Source of the DNA: Sporosalibacterium faouarense
GTDB taxonomy: Bacteria > Bacillota > Clostridia > Tissierellales > VENL01
Assembly (NCBI RefSeq): GCF_016765695.1
Contig: NZ_JAETGO010000047.1
Location: forward strand, 1-56,249
Length of the DNA stretch: 56,249 nucleotides
Direction of reading: 5' to 3'
A program made the position numbers and the translations under genes. Every line of letters starts with the position of its first letter. Positions within the stretch are counted from its first letter, which is position 1. Positions 28,818 through 39,249 of this stretch are shown here, piece after piece. The notes beneath the pieces are model-generated. The model ran no database searches. It was not told where the DNA came from and saw nothing but the letters and a program-made list of their open reading frames with translations.

Positions 28818-28848
28818 ATAGTAAAAGACTCTTTGAGTCTTTTACTAT
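28818..28848 (+). terminator. Strong hairpin just after agrD
   Basis: A perfect 14-base stem (ATAGTAAAAGACTC with GAGTCTTTTACTAT, 3-base loop) begins at the agrD stop codon. It lacks a T-run after the stem. It may act as a partial terminator or mRNA-stabilising end that keeps agrBD output above that of the downstream sensor genes. Confidence 0.6.
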
Positions 28849-28880
28849 GATCACAAGTTTATATAAAAGGATGTGAAACT

Positions 28881-29372
28881 ATGTTGGTAATTATAGAGAA
28901 ACTTATAATATTTTTCATAGAACCTTTTTTAATGATAGGAGCTGGGCTTGGTGTAACTGGAAATGGAATTAGCAAAGGAAAAATGGCATCAATATCAGCG
29001 ATTTATTCATTACTTACTTATGGAATAAGAACATTTTATAAAATGCGCGGAATACCACTCGGGACTCATACAATAATATTATGTATTAGTTTAGTTATAA
29101 TGTTAATACTTATAGGAAAGAAAAAGGCATTGGATAGCACTATTGCTGTATTATTTAGTCTAGGACTAATAGTACTAGGAGAAGGAGTATTTCTCTTTCC
29201 ATTGATAGATTTATTACATATAAATCTTGCAGTAGTTTTAGGGAAGCCTGGAATGACCATAGGATTAGGACTTATGTCTGAAATACCTTTAATAATAGCT
29301 TTTATTCTATGTTACATTTTTAAAATTACTATAATCGATTTAAACTATTTTAAAGAAGCCAAAAGAATGTAG
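28881..29372 (+). CDS. Membrane protein of the agr locus, possibly a detached sensor domain
   Basis: A 163-residue protein with five predicted membrane helices and almost no soluble part. I do not recognise it as a named family. It sits between agrD and the histidine kinase and is 8 bases from the kinase gene. AgrC sensors normally have a six- or seven-helix N-terminal sensing domain; the adjacent kinase has only two helices. The simplest reading is that the peptide-sensing domain is encoded as a separate subunit. AAAGGATGTG precedes the ATG. Confidence 0.7.
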   Translation: MLVIIEKLIIFFIEPFLMIGAGLGVTGNGISKGKMASISAIYSLLTYGIRTFYKMRGIPLGTHTIILCISLVIMLILIGKKKALDSTIAVLFSLGLIVLGEGVFLFPLIDLLHINLAVVLGKPGMTIGLGLMSEIPLIIAFILCYIFKITIIDLNYFKEAKRM

Positions 29373-29380
29373 GTGTATCA

Positions 29381-30253
29381 ATGAAACTTGATTCTAAAGC
29401 ATATATATTAGTTATAGCAATATTGGCTCAAAATGTTGTAGTATTATTATTAGCTAACAAGACCTTTGTTAGCTTTTTAGACCAAACCATAGATGCATAT
29501 AGATATCCTCTATTTGTAGCAATATTTATAAATATATTAGGTTTTATTGGAGTTATATCCGTACATTATATAATAAAATTTCTAAAAAAAGAAAAGGATT
29601 TTATACTAAAATTAAATGATTCAAAGGGTATAATTGATGCTCTTCAAGGACAAAAACATGATTTTAATAATCATCTTAATGTTGTGGCTGGACTTTTACA
29701 AATAGGAAAAGATAAGCAAGCTTTAGAATATATTTTTAAGATATCAGGAAAGGTAGAAGAGGTATTTTCTATATCTAAAATTAAAAATGTGGAGATTGCC
29801 GCTACTTTATATAGAAAATGTGCAATTGCAGAGAGCAAAGGAATAGAAGTAGACCTTTATATAGATTCAAATTTAGAATACATTAAAATTGCTCCAATAG
29901 ATATATGTAAAATACTTTTTAATTTGATTGATAATGCTATATATGAACTTGATAACTGTAGAGATGAAGTAAGAGTTTTGACATTAGATATTAATGAAGT
30001 AGATGATAAATATAGGATAAGTATAGGAAATTCATATCCAGTACTATCTCCCGATTTATATAAAAAAGTTTTTGATAGAGGTTTTTCTACAAAAGGAGCG
30101 GGTAGTGGGCATGGATATGGATTAGGTATCGTAAAAAGTATAGTGGAGAAAAATAAGGGAATAATTTACGTGGAGAGTTTTGAAAATGTAGGAACAGTAT
30201 TTACTATAGAATTACCCATGAATGTAAGGTTAAGAGAAGCAGAAGCTCAATAG
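29381..30253 (+). CDS. AgrC-like histidine kinase (GHKL type) with short membrane part
   Basis: A 290-residue kinase. Two membrane helices (about 8-26 and 43-65) are followed by the phospho-acceptor region KHDFNNHLNVVAGLL and a GHKL ATP-binding domain with NLIDNAIYEL (N box), STKGAGSGHGYGLGI (G boxes) and VGTVFTIELP. The DFNNHL motif is that of peptide-sensing AgrC/CitA-type kinases. No response regulator gene follows; the next operon is the V-type ATPase. The partner regulator must be elsewhere. Probably co-transcribed with the preceding membrane protein. Confidence 0.88.
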   Translation: MKLDSKAYILVIAILAQNVVVLLLANKTFVSFLDQTIDAYRYPLFVAIFINILGFIGVISVHYIIKFLKKEKDFILKLNDSKGIIDALQGQKHDFNNHLNVVAGLLQIGKDKQALEYIFKISGKVEEVFSISKIKNVEIAATLYRKCAIAESKGIEVDLYIDSNLEYIKIAPIDICKILFNLIDNAIYELDNCRDEVRVLTLDINEVDDKYRISIGNSYPVLSPDLYKKVFDRGFSTKGAGSGHGYGLGIVKSIVEKNKGIIYVESFENVGTVFTIELPMNVRLREAEAQ

Positions 30254-30283
30254 TATACATTTTAAGGAAACCCATGGCAAAAA

Positions 30284-30313
30284 TTACAACAAATACAAAA
30301 AATATGATATAAT
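30284..30313 (+). promoter_or_regulatory. Promoter of the V-type ATPase operon
   Basis: TTACAA (30284-30289), an 18-base spacer and TATAAT (30308-30313). The predicted leader of about 140 bases contains a stem CCCATATTT/AAATATGGG (about 30364-30392). No riboswitch is recognised. Confidence 0.6.
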
Positions 30314-30460
30314 TATTAAAGAAGATTTAGGCTTGCCTAGGTCTTTTAAATTTTTACATTTACCCATATTTGAAAGAGTAAAATATGGGTATGATATTTA
30401 TTGGAACATAAATTAAATATAATTAAATATATTACATAATATATTAAAAGAGGTGTTTAG

Positions 30461-30784
30461 ATGGATAAGATAATAAAAAAAATAGTAGCCATTGATGAAC
30501 AAGCCTTAAGTATTAAGAAAAAGACCGATAAAATTATTCAGAATAATAAAAAAAATCTTAAAAAGGAATTGGATAAAATACAAGAAGAAATGGTTAAAAA
30601 TGCAAAGGATGAAGCGGAAAGCAAGTATGCAGAAATAATATCTAAAGGAGAGAGAAATTCTGAGGATATAACTACACAGGGGAACGAAAAATATAAAAAA
30701 ATTGAAGATATGTATGAAAGAAAAAAGCCTAAATTACAGAATATGATATTTGATAAAATCTTTAAAGAAAGCAATAACCATTAA
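30461..30784 (+). CDS. V-type ATP synthase subunit G/H (peripheral stalk)
   Basis: A 107-residue, highly charged helical protein, almost entirely heptad-like Lys/Glu coiled coil. It matches the small stalk subunit (AtpH/NtpF type) that pairs with subunit E. Assignment rests on composition, size and place as first gene of a full V-type operon, since this subunit is poorly conserved. AGAGGTG precedes the ATG. Confidence 0.75.
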   Translation: MDKIIKKIVAIDEQALSIKKKTDKIIQNNKKNLKKELDKIQEEMVKNAKDEAESKYAEIISKGERNSEDITTQGNEKYKKIEDMYERKKPKLQNMIFDKIFKESNNH

Positions 30785-30824
30785 TGGGTTATAATCATTC
30801 TATATACTCTAGGGAGTGGATAAA

Positions 30825-31892
30825 ATGGGAATGGGAAGTGTGAAAGATTTTGCAGCCATAAACACTAAAATAAGAGCTTTAAAAGGTAAGATGCTTGATG
30901 AAAAGGATTATTTAAAGCTTATATCAAAAAAATCCGTACCTGAAATAGCTGAATATTTAAAGAACAATACATATTACACTGACGTTTTAAAGGACGAAGA
31001 TATAAAAAATATTCATAGAAATAGGTTGGAGCTATTATTTAAAAAACATATTATAATACAATTTGAAAAGATACTTCATCACTTTACAGGTGAGTATAGA
31101 AAGCTTTTTAAAATTTTATTTATGAGATATGAGATAGAAGATTTAAAATTATATATAAGGGCATTATCTAGGGGAGAAAGTTTAGAAGAAGTAAAAAAAC
31201 TGGTCTTATATTCAGGGATTTACAGTTCTATAGACCATGATTTATTAATAACTTCTAAAAGTATAAGCGAATTTGTTAGAAATCTTAAGGGTACTATTTA
31301 TTATGATGGACTAAAGGGTTATCAAGATGAACAGGGAAGTAAATTGACTTTCTATTTAGAAATGAATCTAGATATATTATACTTTACTAAATTGTATGAA
31401 CAAGCAGGTAGTTTAGATAAGAAGAATGAAAAAATCCTTAAGGAGCTTTTGGGGAAAAATATTGATTTATTAAATTTAGAATGGATATATAGAGGGATAA
31501 AATTTTATAAGTTATCACCTGAAGAATTAATTAACTATACTCTGAATGGTGGGTATTCATTAAGCTTTAATGATATAAAAAATCTTTGTTACTCTAAGGA
31601 TGAAAAGGAACTAATAGAAAGAATGATTAATTCACAATATGGATTTTTATTTGATAATGAAGACACTCTCGACTTATTTATGGAAAGAAGAATTGAGAGA
31701 TATCTTTATTTTCAATTTTTAGGGTATTATAGAAAGGAAAGAATGAATATAACTCAATCAATTGCGTATATTCATTTATTAGAATATGAAATTCGGGATA
31801 TTATTTCTATAACTGAAGCTATAAGATATGACTTAGATAAAAGTCAAGTAAAGAGCTATCTAGTTCGGAAAATAGAAGGAAGTGATTTATAG
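30825..31892 (+). CDS. V-type ATP synthase subunit C
   Basis: A 355-residue helical protein of the AC39/NtpC family, which links the central shaft to the membrane rotor ring. RYEIEDLKLYIRAL, a family hallmark, is present, and the C-terminal ISITEAIRYDL repeats it. GTG at 30816 is in frame but lies within the AGGGAG ribosome site, so ATG 30825 is taken. The stop abuts the start of subunit I with no gap. Confidence 0.88.
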   Translation: MGMGSVKDFAAINTKIRALKGKMLDEKDYLKLISKKSVPEIAEYLKNNTYYTDVLKDEDIKNIHRNRLELLFKKHIIIQFEKILHHFTGEYRKLFKILFMRYEIEDLKLYIRALSRGESLEEVKKLVLYSGIYSSIDHDLLITSKSISEFVRNLKGTIYYDGLKGYQDEQGSKLTFYLEMNLDILYFTKLYEQAGSLDKKNEKILKELLGKNIDLLNLEWIYRGIKFYKLSPEELINYTLNGGYSLSFNDIKNLCYSKDEKELIERMINSQYGFLFDNEDTLDLFMERRIERYLYFQFLGYYRKERMNITQSIAYIHLLEYEIRDIISITEAIRYDLDKSQVKSYLVRKIEGSDL

Positions 31893-33857
31893 ATGGCTAT
31901 AGAACAGATGGTAGTAATGAATGTGGTGGGGTTAAAAGACTCTGTCGATAATGTGGCAAGAGAAATAGTACTGATGGAAAACGTCGATATTATCAATGCT
32001 TTAAATGAGATAAATGAAAGTCATTTTACCTTAACTATTGAAGAAGAAAATGTTGAAGAAATTGTTGATATGTCACTAATAAAGCCGATGTCAGATGATG
32101 TTAGCTATGAAGATACATTTAAGAAAATTGATGATTTGAGTAATGTCTATGAGGAGAATTTTAAAGTTAATAAAAACTATTTAGATGAATCCTTTGATTA
32201 TAAGCTATGTTCAGATAATGTTGATAGTTTATACGACAAACTAATAGCACCCTATGAGAAAATAATGGAATTGAAGGAAGAAAAGAAGAAGATAGAAGAA
32301 TTTTATAGGAACTTCATGTACATAAAGGATTTAGATGTAGAGGTAGAGACATTTAAGAATTTAAATTATTTCACTTATACTTTTGGAATATTATCTAAAG
32401 AAAATGTTAAAAAGCTTAAGCGGAATTATGAGAATATTACAGCAATTGTATTGCATACTGGAACTAGTAAATCAGGTGAGGTGTATCTAGTTATTTCGCC
32501 TAAGGAAATGGAATTAGAAACTAATCGAATATTGAGATCGTTAAATTTTAATAAGATAGAAATGAAAATGAATTTCACAGGTACTCCTATGGAAATAGTG
32601 AAAAAATTAGAATCAAGAAACCAAGAAATAGACGAAAAATTATCTGAATTAAATAATAAATTTAATCAATTAAAGAGTCAATGTAAAGCATTAGTAGAAG
32701 AATGTTATAGCAAATTGGCCCTTCAATCTAAAATAAAAGAAGTTAAAAATCAAATGGTTTCAAGTAATAATTTTTTCTATTTATCTGGATGGATTCCTAA
32801 GAAGAATGAAAAAGAAATAATGGAAAGACTAGATCAGTTCGGAAATTTAATTATAGTGTTTAAAGGTGAGGAAGAATTTGAAGAGGGATTTAGTCCACCT
32901 ACTAAGCTTAGAAATAATAAACTATTTAGTCCATTTGAATATCTTGTAAAGATGTATGGAATTCCATCTTACAATGAAATAGATCCGACGGTATTTTTAA
33001 GTATAACATATATGTTCTTGTTTGGAGCAATGTTTGGAGATGTTGGTCAGGGATTAATACTTTTTATTGGAGGATTACTTTCAAGGACAAAGTCAGAATT
33101 ATTTGGGAATATACTTAGTAGATTAGGTATTAGCTCTATGGTATTTGGGTTATTGTATGGAAGTGTATTTGGGTTTGAGCACATTATTAATCCTGTGCTA
33201 ATAAGTCCTTCGTTTGAGGATTTTGATAGTATAAATATTATTTTGATAAGTGCAGTTGTAATAGGAGTTGTACTATTACTTATAAGTTATGTTTATAGTA
33301 TTATAAACGCTATAAAGCGAAAAGATTTAAAAGAAGGTCTTTTTGGAAGAAATGGTGTAGTTGGGTTAGTGTTTTATATTCTCCTACTTATACTAGTTGG
33401 CGGTAAAGTCAATAATGCTGAGATTATACCTACTATAGTCATAGTTTCTGTACTTATTGTACTAATTGGACTAATGGTGGTAAGAGAGCCTCTGTCAAAC
33501 TTAATATTAGGAAAGAAGCCCCTTTATCACGAAACTATTTCTAGCTATTATATTGAAAGTGGCTTTGATATTTTAGAGACATTGCTTAATATGTTGAGTA
33601 GTACAGTTTCATTTATAAGAGTTGGAGCTTTTACATTAACCCATGTGGGGTTATTTGTAGCATTTGAAATAATAGCTCATCTATTGGGAAGTTTTACTGG
33701 TAGTTTAATTACTTATATCATAGCAAATATAATAGTTATAGGATTAGAAGGCTTAATAGTGTTTATTCAAGGCTTAAGACTAGAATATTATGAGCTTTTC
33801 AGCAAATATTATAAGGGAGAAGGTGTAGAGTTTAGTCCTATAAAATTAAATGATTAA
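31893..33857 (+). CDS. V-type ATP synthase subunit I (a-subunit)
   Basis: A 654-residue protein. The N-terminal half is a soluble coiled-coil stator region. The C-terminal half (about 360-640) has about seven membrane helices and forms the ion half-channels. FGAMFGDVGQGL and FIRVGAFTLTHVGLF contain the conserved charged residues, including the key channel Arg in FIRVGAF. Length is normal. It starts one base after the subunit C stop. Confidence 0.93.
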   Translation: MAIEQMVVMNVVGLKDSVDNVAREIVLMENVDIINALNEINESHFTLTIEEENVEEIVDMSLIKPMSDDVSYEDTFKKIDDLSNVYEENFKVNKNYLDESFDYKLCSDNVDSLYDKLIAPYEKIMELKEEKKKIEEFYRNFMYIKDLDVEVETFKNLNYFTYTFGILSKENVKKLKRNYENITAIVLHTGTSKSGEVYLVISPKEMELETNRILRSLNFNKIEMKMNFTGTPMEIVKKLESRNQEIDEKLSELNNKFNQLKSQCKALVEECYSKLALQSKIKEVKNQMVSSNNFFYLSGWIPKKNEKEIMERLDQFGNLIIVFKGEEEFEEGFSPPTKLRNNKLFSPFEYLVKMYGIPSYNEIDPTVFLSITYMFLFGAMFGDVGQGLILFIGGLLSRTKSELFGNILSRLGISSMVFGLLYGSVFGFEHIINPVLISPSFEDFDSINIILISAVVIGVVLLLISYVYSIINAIKRKDLKEGLFGRNGVVGLVFYILLLILVGGKVNNAEIIPTIVIVSVLIVLIGLMVVREPLSNLILGKKPLYHETISSYYIESGFDILETLLNMLSSTVSFIRVGAFTLTHVGLFVAFEIIAHLLGSFTGSLITYIIANIIVIGLEGLIVFIQGLRLEYYELFSKYYKGEGVEFSPIKLND

Positions 33858-33924
33858 AAAAAATAGAAAGATAGTATCAAATTAAATTATTAACTTTAAG
33901 TTTCAATTTTTAAGGAGGTATAAC

Positions 33925-34353
33925 ATGACATTAATTATGATAACAACAAGCATTATGGTATTAATGACAATTTCATCAGGTATGTTTCTAATGTATAAGG
34001 AATATAAAACTACTAAAAGCAGGCTTAAAAAAGTTTTAAAATATAATTTGTTTACATTTATTCCGCTACTTATAGGAGCTTTAGTGTTATTAGCTCCTAA
34101 AATCACCTTTGCCGTTTCTAATGGAATGGCACCTACAGATGGAAGTGGACTTGGTTATATTGCAGCTGCATTATCAACTGGTTTGGCAACTATAGGAGCT
34201 GGTTATGCCGTAGGAGCAGTGGGAGCATCAGCATTAGGGGCAGTTTCTGAAGATCCTAAAATATTAGGTAAAACCTTAATATTTGTTGGTCTAGCCGAAG
34301 GTATTGCTATCTATGGTTTAATAGTTTCAATATTAATAATCAGTAGATTGTAG
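33925..34353 (+). CDS. V-type ATP synthase subunit K (rotor c-subunit) with N-terminal extension
   Basis: A 142-residue proteolipid. The C-terminal two-helix hairpin (about 75-140) is the c-subunit proper, with Gly/Ala-rich packing and the ion-binding Glu in GLAEGIAIYG. The loop SEDPKILG faces the stalk. The first 60 residues add two hydrophobic segments and a basic stretch (KSRLKKVLK), ending TFAVSNG, which could be a processed leader or extra helices. AAGGAGG precedes the ATG. The Glu is not followed by Ser/Thr, so a Na+ site is not evident, but coupling ion cannot be fixed from this. Confidence 0.88.
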   Translation: MTLIMITTSIMVLMTISSGMFLMYKEYKTTKSRLKKVLKYNLFTFIPLLIGALVLLAPKITFAVSNGMAPTDGSGLGYIAAALSTGLATIGAGYAVGAVGASALGAVSEDPKILGKTLIFVGLAEGIAIYGLIVSILIISRL

Positions 34354-34360
34354 TGATATT

Positions 34361-34669
34361 ATGAAGTCATTTTTAATTAGCGATAATAGAGATACTCAAG
34401 TTGGTATGAGGCTAGCAGGTATTACAGGTGTTGTAGTCCATGAGAGGAAAGATATTCTAGCTGAATTAAATGAAGCCTTAAAAAATAAAGAAATTGGAAT
34501 AATTATCATAACAAAAAATATTATGTCAAAGGCCCATGATGAGATTATGGAGATTAAGTTAAAACGAACATTTCCATTAATCGTAGTAATCCCTGATCGC
34601 CACGGATTTGGGGAAGAAGGGCTTTCGATTACAAAATATATTAGTGAGTCTGTAGGAATTAAGATTTGA
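34361..34669 (+). CDS. V-type ATP synthase subunit F
   Basis: A 102-residue Rossmann-like protein of the central stalk. The N-terminus KSFLISDNRDTQVGMRLAGI and the mid-segment EIGIIIITKNIM are typical. It ends IVVIPDRHGFGEEG, near the family PG(I/S) loop. It lies 8 bases after subunit K and 12 before subunit E. Confidence 0.9.
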   Translation: MKSFLISDNRDTQVGMRLAGITGVVVHERKDILAELNEALKNKEIGIIIITKNIMSKAHDEIMEIKLKRTFPLIVVIPDRHGFGEEGLSITKYISESVGIKI

Positions 34670-34680
34670 GGTGTTAGATA

Positions 34681-35322
34681 ATGATTACTATAGAAGAAAA
34701 ACTCAATACTTTTTCTAAGATGATTTTTGAGAAAGAACAAAAGGAAGCTGACGAGAAGCTAAAAAATATGAGAGAAGAAAATCAAAGAATAATTGAAAAT
34801 CATAAAAAGGAAATATCTAAAAAGTGTAATTTATTAATAGAGAAAAAAGTTAAAGAAGCTAAAACTAAAAAAAATGAAATGACATCTAAAGCCAGTTTAG
34901 AAGCAAGAAACAAAATTCTAAATGAGAAAAAAAGAATGCTAGCGGATCTTGTTTGTGAAATTAAAAACAGAGGAAGAAGGTTTATTGAAAATAATGAATA
35001 TGAAGCCTTTTTAATATATGGATTATCAGATATATTTTCTAATATGAAAAAGGATACACATCTTTCCATATATGTTACTGAGAAAGATGTTAATAGATTT
35101 AGAGACAAAATATATAAATTGATAGAAAAAAGAGATTTAAGCTCCAATGAAATAGATATAATTCCAATTGAGGAAGATATCATAGGAGGATTTATAATTA
35201 TAGACCATGATAAGGACATACGCATAGATCATACCATTAAAACGAGAATAGAAGATAATAAAGAATTAATTGGACAGATGCTCTATGAATCTTTAGAAGA
35301 ATCAGGTGATGAAAATGAATAA
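34681..35322 (+). CDS. V-type ATP synthase subunit E (peripheral stalk)
   Basis: A 213-residue protein. The N-terminal 95 residues are a long charged helix rich in Lys and Glu; the C-terminal domain (about 110-205) contains DIIGGFIIIDHDKDIRIDHTI, the conserved cap region. It pairs with subunit G/H to form the stator stalk. Its 3' end overlaps the start of subunit A by 14 bases. Confidence 0.88.
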   Translation: MITIEEKLNTFSKMIFEKEQKEADEKLKNMREENQRIIENHKKEISKKCNLLIEKKVKEAKTKKNEMTSKASLEARNKILNEKKRMLADLVCEIKNRGRRFIENNEYEAFLIYGLSDIFSNMKKDTHLSIYVTEKDVNRFRDKIYKLIEKRDLSSNEIDIIPIEEDIIGGFIIIDHDKDIRIDHTIKTRIEDNKELIGQMLYESLEESGDENE

Positions 35323-37090
35323 TTCTCAAGGTATAATTACAATGATAAATGGACCAGTTATTCAAGGCAGTAATATGTCTGACTATAAAATGAGAGAAAT
35401 GGTAACAGTAGGCAATAAAAGACTTATAGGTGAGGTTATTTCTATTGAGGGAGATATAGGAACTGTTCAAGTCTACGAAGAGACAGAAGGACTTAAGATT
35501 GGAGAAGAAATTGTTTCTACAGGTAAGCCCTTGTCTTTAAAGCTTGGTCCTGGAATGATAGGAAATATGTTTGATGGAATAGAGCGACCTCTTAAAAGAA
35601 TGAATTCTATGTCAGAAAATTTTATTGCAGAAGGTATAGGATTGATATCAATTGATACAGAAAAAGAATGGGAAGTAGATATATTTGTAAAAAGAGGAGA
35701 TAGAGTAACACCAGGCTTAATCTTTGGAGAAGTTCAAGAAACTTCTTTGATTGTGCACAAGCTTATGGTTCCTGCAAATGTGGAAGGTGAAATAATTGAA
35801 GTAAAAGAGAATGGAAATTATACTGTTGAAGAGAGTTTAGTTATTGTACAAGATAAAAATGGAGAAAAGTATGAATTAAAAATGTATCAAGAATGGCCAG
35901 TAAGAGAACCTAGACCAGTAGATGAACGAATGCCTATAAGTAAGTTATTAGCTACAGGACAAAGGGTATTAGATATATTTTTTCCAATAGCTAAGGGTGG
36001 GACAGCAGCAATTCCTGGTGGATTTGGTACTGGGAAAACCATGACACAGCATCAGCTGGCTAAATGGTCAGACGCTGATATTATAGTATATGTTGGTTGC
36101 GGAGAAAGAGGAAATGAAATGACAGAGGTTCTAGAAGACTTTCCCGAACTGATAGATCCAAAAACCGATAAACCTATAATGGAAAGAACTATTCTTATCG
36201 CTAATACGTCCAATATGCCTGTTGCAGCAAGGGAAGCCAGTATTTATACTGGAATAACGATGGCAGAGTACTTTAGAGATATGGGATATCATGTTGCAAT
36301 AATGGCAGACTCTACATCAAGATGGGCAGAAGCTTTAAGAGAAATCTCTGGTAGATTAGAAGAGATGCCAGCTGAGGAAGGGTATCCAGCATATTTGCCA
36401 TCAAGACTTGCCGAATTCTATGAAAGAGCAGGTTATGTAAAGACTTTAAATGATAATGATGGGTCTGTTACTATAATAGGAGCAGTTTCTCCCCCAGGCG
36501 GAGATTTTTCAGAGCCTGTGACAGAGAATACCAAGAGGTTTGTAAATGTATTTTTAGCTCTAGACAGAGAGTTGGCCTATGCTAGACACTATCCTGCAAT
36601 TAATTGGCTTAATAGTTATAGTGGATATGTAAAGGTCTTAGATAATTGGTATAAAGAAAGTGTTTCTGAAAATGTACCAGATGTAAGGGCAAAGATGCTA
36701 GAGATCCTTTATGAAGAAAATAAGCTTCAAGAAATTGTTATGTTAGTTGGGGAGGACGTACTTCCTGATGACCAGAGACTGATTCTTGAAATTGCAAAAG
36801 TTATGAAAATAGGATTTTTACAGCAAAATGCATTTCATAAAGAGGACACTTATGTTCCAATTGAAAAGCAGTTCCAAATGTTAAAGACTATAGAGCATTT
36901 ATATGATAGGAGCTATAGTGCTGTAAAAAAAGGTATACCAATATCACAGATTAAAGATGAAGAATTATTTAATGATATTATTAAGATGAAATATAACATA
37001 CCGAACGATGACCTTCAAGGATTAGAAAATCTAAATAGTAGAATAGATGAGTTCTATAATGGACTTGAAAGAAAGTATTCAGATGATTAG
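35309..37090 (+). CDS. V-type ATP synthase catalytic subunit A
   Basis: A 593-residue catalytic subunit. Walker A is [11 protein letters not shown] (about residue 237), followed by the GCGERGNEM and [19 protein letters not shown] motifs with the catalytic and arginine residues, and an A-type non-homologous insert before them. GTG 35306 and ATG 35309 and 35315 are all possible starts; 35309 has AGAAGA at proper distance. It overlaps the subunit E gene, suggesting translational coupling. Confidence 0.95.
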   Translation: MKMNNSQGIITMINGPVIQGSNMSDYKMREMVTVGNKRLIGEVISIEGDIGTVQVYEETEGLKIGEEIVSTGKPLSLKLGPGMIGNMFDGIERPLKRMNSMSENFIAEGIGLISIDTEKEWEVDIFVKRGDRVTPGLIFGEVQETSLIVHKLMVPANVEGEIIEVKENGNYTVEESLVIVQDKNGEKYELKMYQEWPVREPRPVDERMPISKLLATGQRVLDIFFPIAKGGTAAIPGGFGTGKTMTQHQLAKWSDADIIVYVGCGERGNEMTEVLEDFPELIDPKTDKPIMERTILIANTSNMPVAAREASIYTGITMAEYFRDMGYHVAIMADSTSRWAEALREISGRLEEMPAEEGYPAYLPSRLAEFYERAGYVKTLNDNDGSVTIIGAVSPPGGDFSEPVTENTKRFVNVFLALDRELAYARHYPAINWLNSYSGYVKVLDNWYKESVSENVPDVRAKMLEILYEENKLQEIVMLVGEDVLPDDQRLILEIAKVMKIGFLQQNAFHKEDTYVPIEKQFQMLKTIEHLYDRSYSAVKKGIPISQIKDEELFNDIIKMKYNIPNDDLQGLENLNSRIDEFYNGLERKYSDD

Positions 37091-37102
37091 GGAAGTGATA
37101 AG

Positions 37103-38485
37103 ATGAAAAAAGAATATTTAAAACTCGATAGAATAGAAGGTCCTTTAATTGAATTATCAGATATTGAGAATGTATCCTATGGAGAAGTTATAGATATAAA
37201 AGTAAAGGGAGAAGATAAAAGAAAAAAGGGAAAGGTAATTAAAATAGATAATGATAGAGTTGTTGTTCAAGTATTTGAAAGCACCTCGGGGATATCTGTT
37301 AATAATAGTTCTGTAAGCTTTACAGGAAAGCCTTTTGAGCTTCATTTATCTAAGGAAATATTAGGAAGGTCTTTTAATGGAATTGGTGAGCCTATAGATG
37401 GTGGAGGAGAGATATTCAGCAGTAAAATTTTTAATATTAATGGGCGACCTATCAATCCTGTAGCTAGAAAGTATCCAAGAAACTACATACAAACGGGGGT
37501 TTCATCTATTGATGGTCTTACTACATTAATAAGAGGACAAAAGTTACCTATTTTCTCAGGTAATGGGTTACCTCATAATGAATTAGCTGCACAAATAGTA
37601 AAACAAGCAAAGATTAGTGCCGATTCAAATGAAGAGTTTGCAGTAGTTTTTGCAGCTATTGGTGTAAAGCATGATGACGCAGATTATTTTAGAAAAAGCT
37701 TTGAGGAGTCCGACGCCATTAATAGAGTTGTAATGTATATCAATTATGCTGATGATCCTATTGCTGAAAGATTAACAACACCTAGATGTGCTCTAACGGC
37801 AGCCGAATATTTAGCTTTTGAAGAAGATATGCATATTCTTGTTATAATGACTGACATAACTAGCTATTGTGAAGCATTAAGAGAAGTTTCATCTGCTAGG
37901 GAGGAGGTTCCTAGTAGAAAAGGATATCCAGGATATCTGTACTCGGATTTAGCTTCTCTATATGAAAGGGCAGGAATGCTTAAAAATAGGAAGGGGTCAA
38001 TCACATTATTGCCTATACTTACTATGCCTAATGATGATATAACTCACCCTGTTCCTGATTTAACTGGATATATAACAGAGGGACAAATAGTATTAGGAAG
38101 AGAACTTAACCAAAAGCATATTGTTCCACCAGTAAACATATTACCTTCTTTATCTAGGTTAATGAAAGATGGCATAGGCGGGGACTATACAAGGGAGGAT
38201 CATCCTGATGTATCTAATCAATTATTCTCATCATATTCAAAGGTGCAAGAAGTTAGGGCTTTATCTCAGATAATTGGTGAGGATGATTTATCGGAAACAG
38301 ATAGAAAATATATGGATTTTGGCAGAGACTTTGAAGATAGATTTATAGGTCAGGGCTTCAATGAGAATAGAAGCATCGAAGAAACTCTTGACCTTGCATG
38401 GGATATTCTGAAAGTACTACCTGTTGAAGAATTGGATAGGATTGATCCAAAACTTATAGATAAGTATCTTAAAAAATTAAAGTAA
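37103..38485 (+). CDS. V-type ATP synthase subunit B
   Basis: A 460-residue non-catalytic nucleotide-site subunit. It has the B-type pattern: a [13 protein letters not shown] loop in place of Walker [35 protein letters not shown], and [22 protein letters not shown]. Length is normal. It follows subunit A by 12 bases. Confidence 0.95.
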   Translation: MKKEYLKLDRIEGPLIELSDIENVSYGEVIDIKVKGEDKRKKGKVIKIDNDRVVVQVFESTSGISVNNSSVSFTGKPFELHLSKEILGRSFNGIGEPIDGGGEIFSSKIFNINGRPINPVARKYPRNYIQTGVSSIDGLTTLIRGQKLPIFSGNGLPHNELAAQIVKQAKISADSNEEFAVVFAAIGVKHDDADYFRKSFEESDAINRVVMYINYADDPIAERLTTPRCALTAAEYLAFEEDMHILVIMTDITSYCEALREVSSAREEVPSRKGYPGYLYSDLASLYERAGMLKNRKGSITLLPILTMPNDDITHPVPDLTGYITEGQIVLGRELNQKHIVPPVNILPSLSRLMKDGIGGDYTREDHPDVSNQLFSSYSKVQEVRALSQIIGEDDLSETDRKYMDFGRDFEDRFIGQGFNENRSIEETLDLAWDILKVLPVEELDRIDPKLIDKYLKKLK

Positions 38486-38571
38486 ATTAATCAATAAATA
38501 GAGATTCATATTTAAATTTTATAAAATATAAAGGAATCAATCTAATTGAGAGAAATGAAAGGAAGTTTTTT

Positions 38572-39189
38572 ATGGGCTTAAAGGTAGCTCCAACAAAAGC
38601 AAATTTAATAAAGGCAAAAAACTCTTTGGAATTTTCAAAAAAAGGATTTGATTTGTTAGACAAAAAAAGGACAGTTTTAATTAGGGAAATGATGCAGCTT
38701 ATAGACAAAGCAAAGGAAATTCAAAAGAAAATTACAAATATATTTGAAGATGCTTATGAGGCCCTGCAACTAGTAAATATGACTATGGGTATAAATAGCG
38801 TGGAGGAAATCGCCCTATCTATAATGAAGGAAGAAGAGCATGATATATTGTTAAATAGTATTATGGGTGTAGAAATTCCTAATGTTAAATACTCGAAAAA
38901 TGGAATAAATACACAATATGGTTTTTTTAGAAGCAATCCAGTTCTAGACATTGCAGTGTCTAAATTTAAGGAAGTTAAACATTTAGTATATGAATTAGCA
39001 GAAGTTGAAACATCAGTCTTTAAGCTCGCCATGGAAATTAAGAAAACTCAAAAAAGAGCTAATGCTCTAGAGAAAATCCAAATACCAAAATATGGTGAAC
39101 AAATAAAATTTATTGAAGAAACTTTAGAAGAAAAGGAAAGGGAAGATTTCTTTAGGCTAAAGAAAGTAAAACAAATTAGTAAATCATAA
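38572..39189 (+). CDS. V-type ATP synthase subunit D (central shaft)
   Basis: A 205-residue protein, two long helices forming the rotary shaft, with MGLKVAPTKANLIKAKNSL at the start and RANALEKIQIPKY near the end, both family hallmarks. It is the last gene of the operon, 86 bases after subunit B, and is followed by a strong terminator. Confidence 0.93.
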   Translation: MGLKVAPTKANLIKAKNSLEFSKKGFDLLDKKRTVLIREMMQLIDKAKEIQKKITNIFEDAYEALQLVNMTMGINSVEEIALSIMKEEEHDILLNSIMGVEIPNVKYSKNGINTQYGFFRSNPVLDIAVSKFKEVKHLVYELAEVETSVFKLAMEIKKTQKRANALEKIQIPKYGEQIKFIEETLEEKEREDFFRLKKVKQISKS

Positions 39190-39249
39190 GGAATATAAAT
39201 GGGATGGAGAAATAATAAAATATAACTGATTAGAAAGACTAAATATGGC

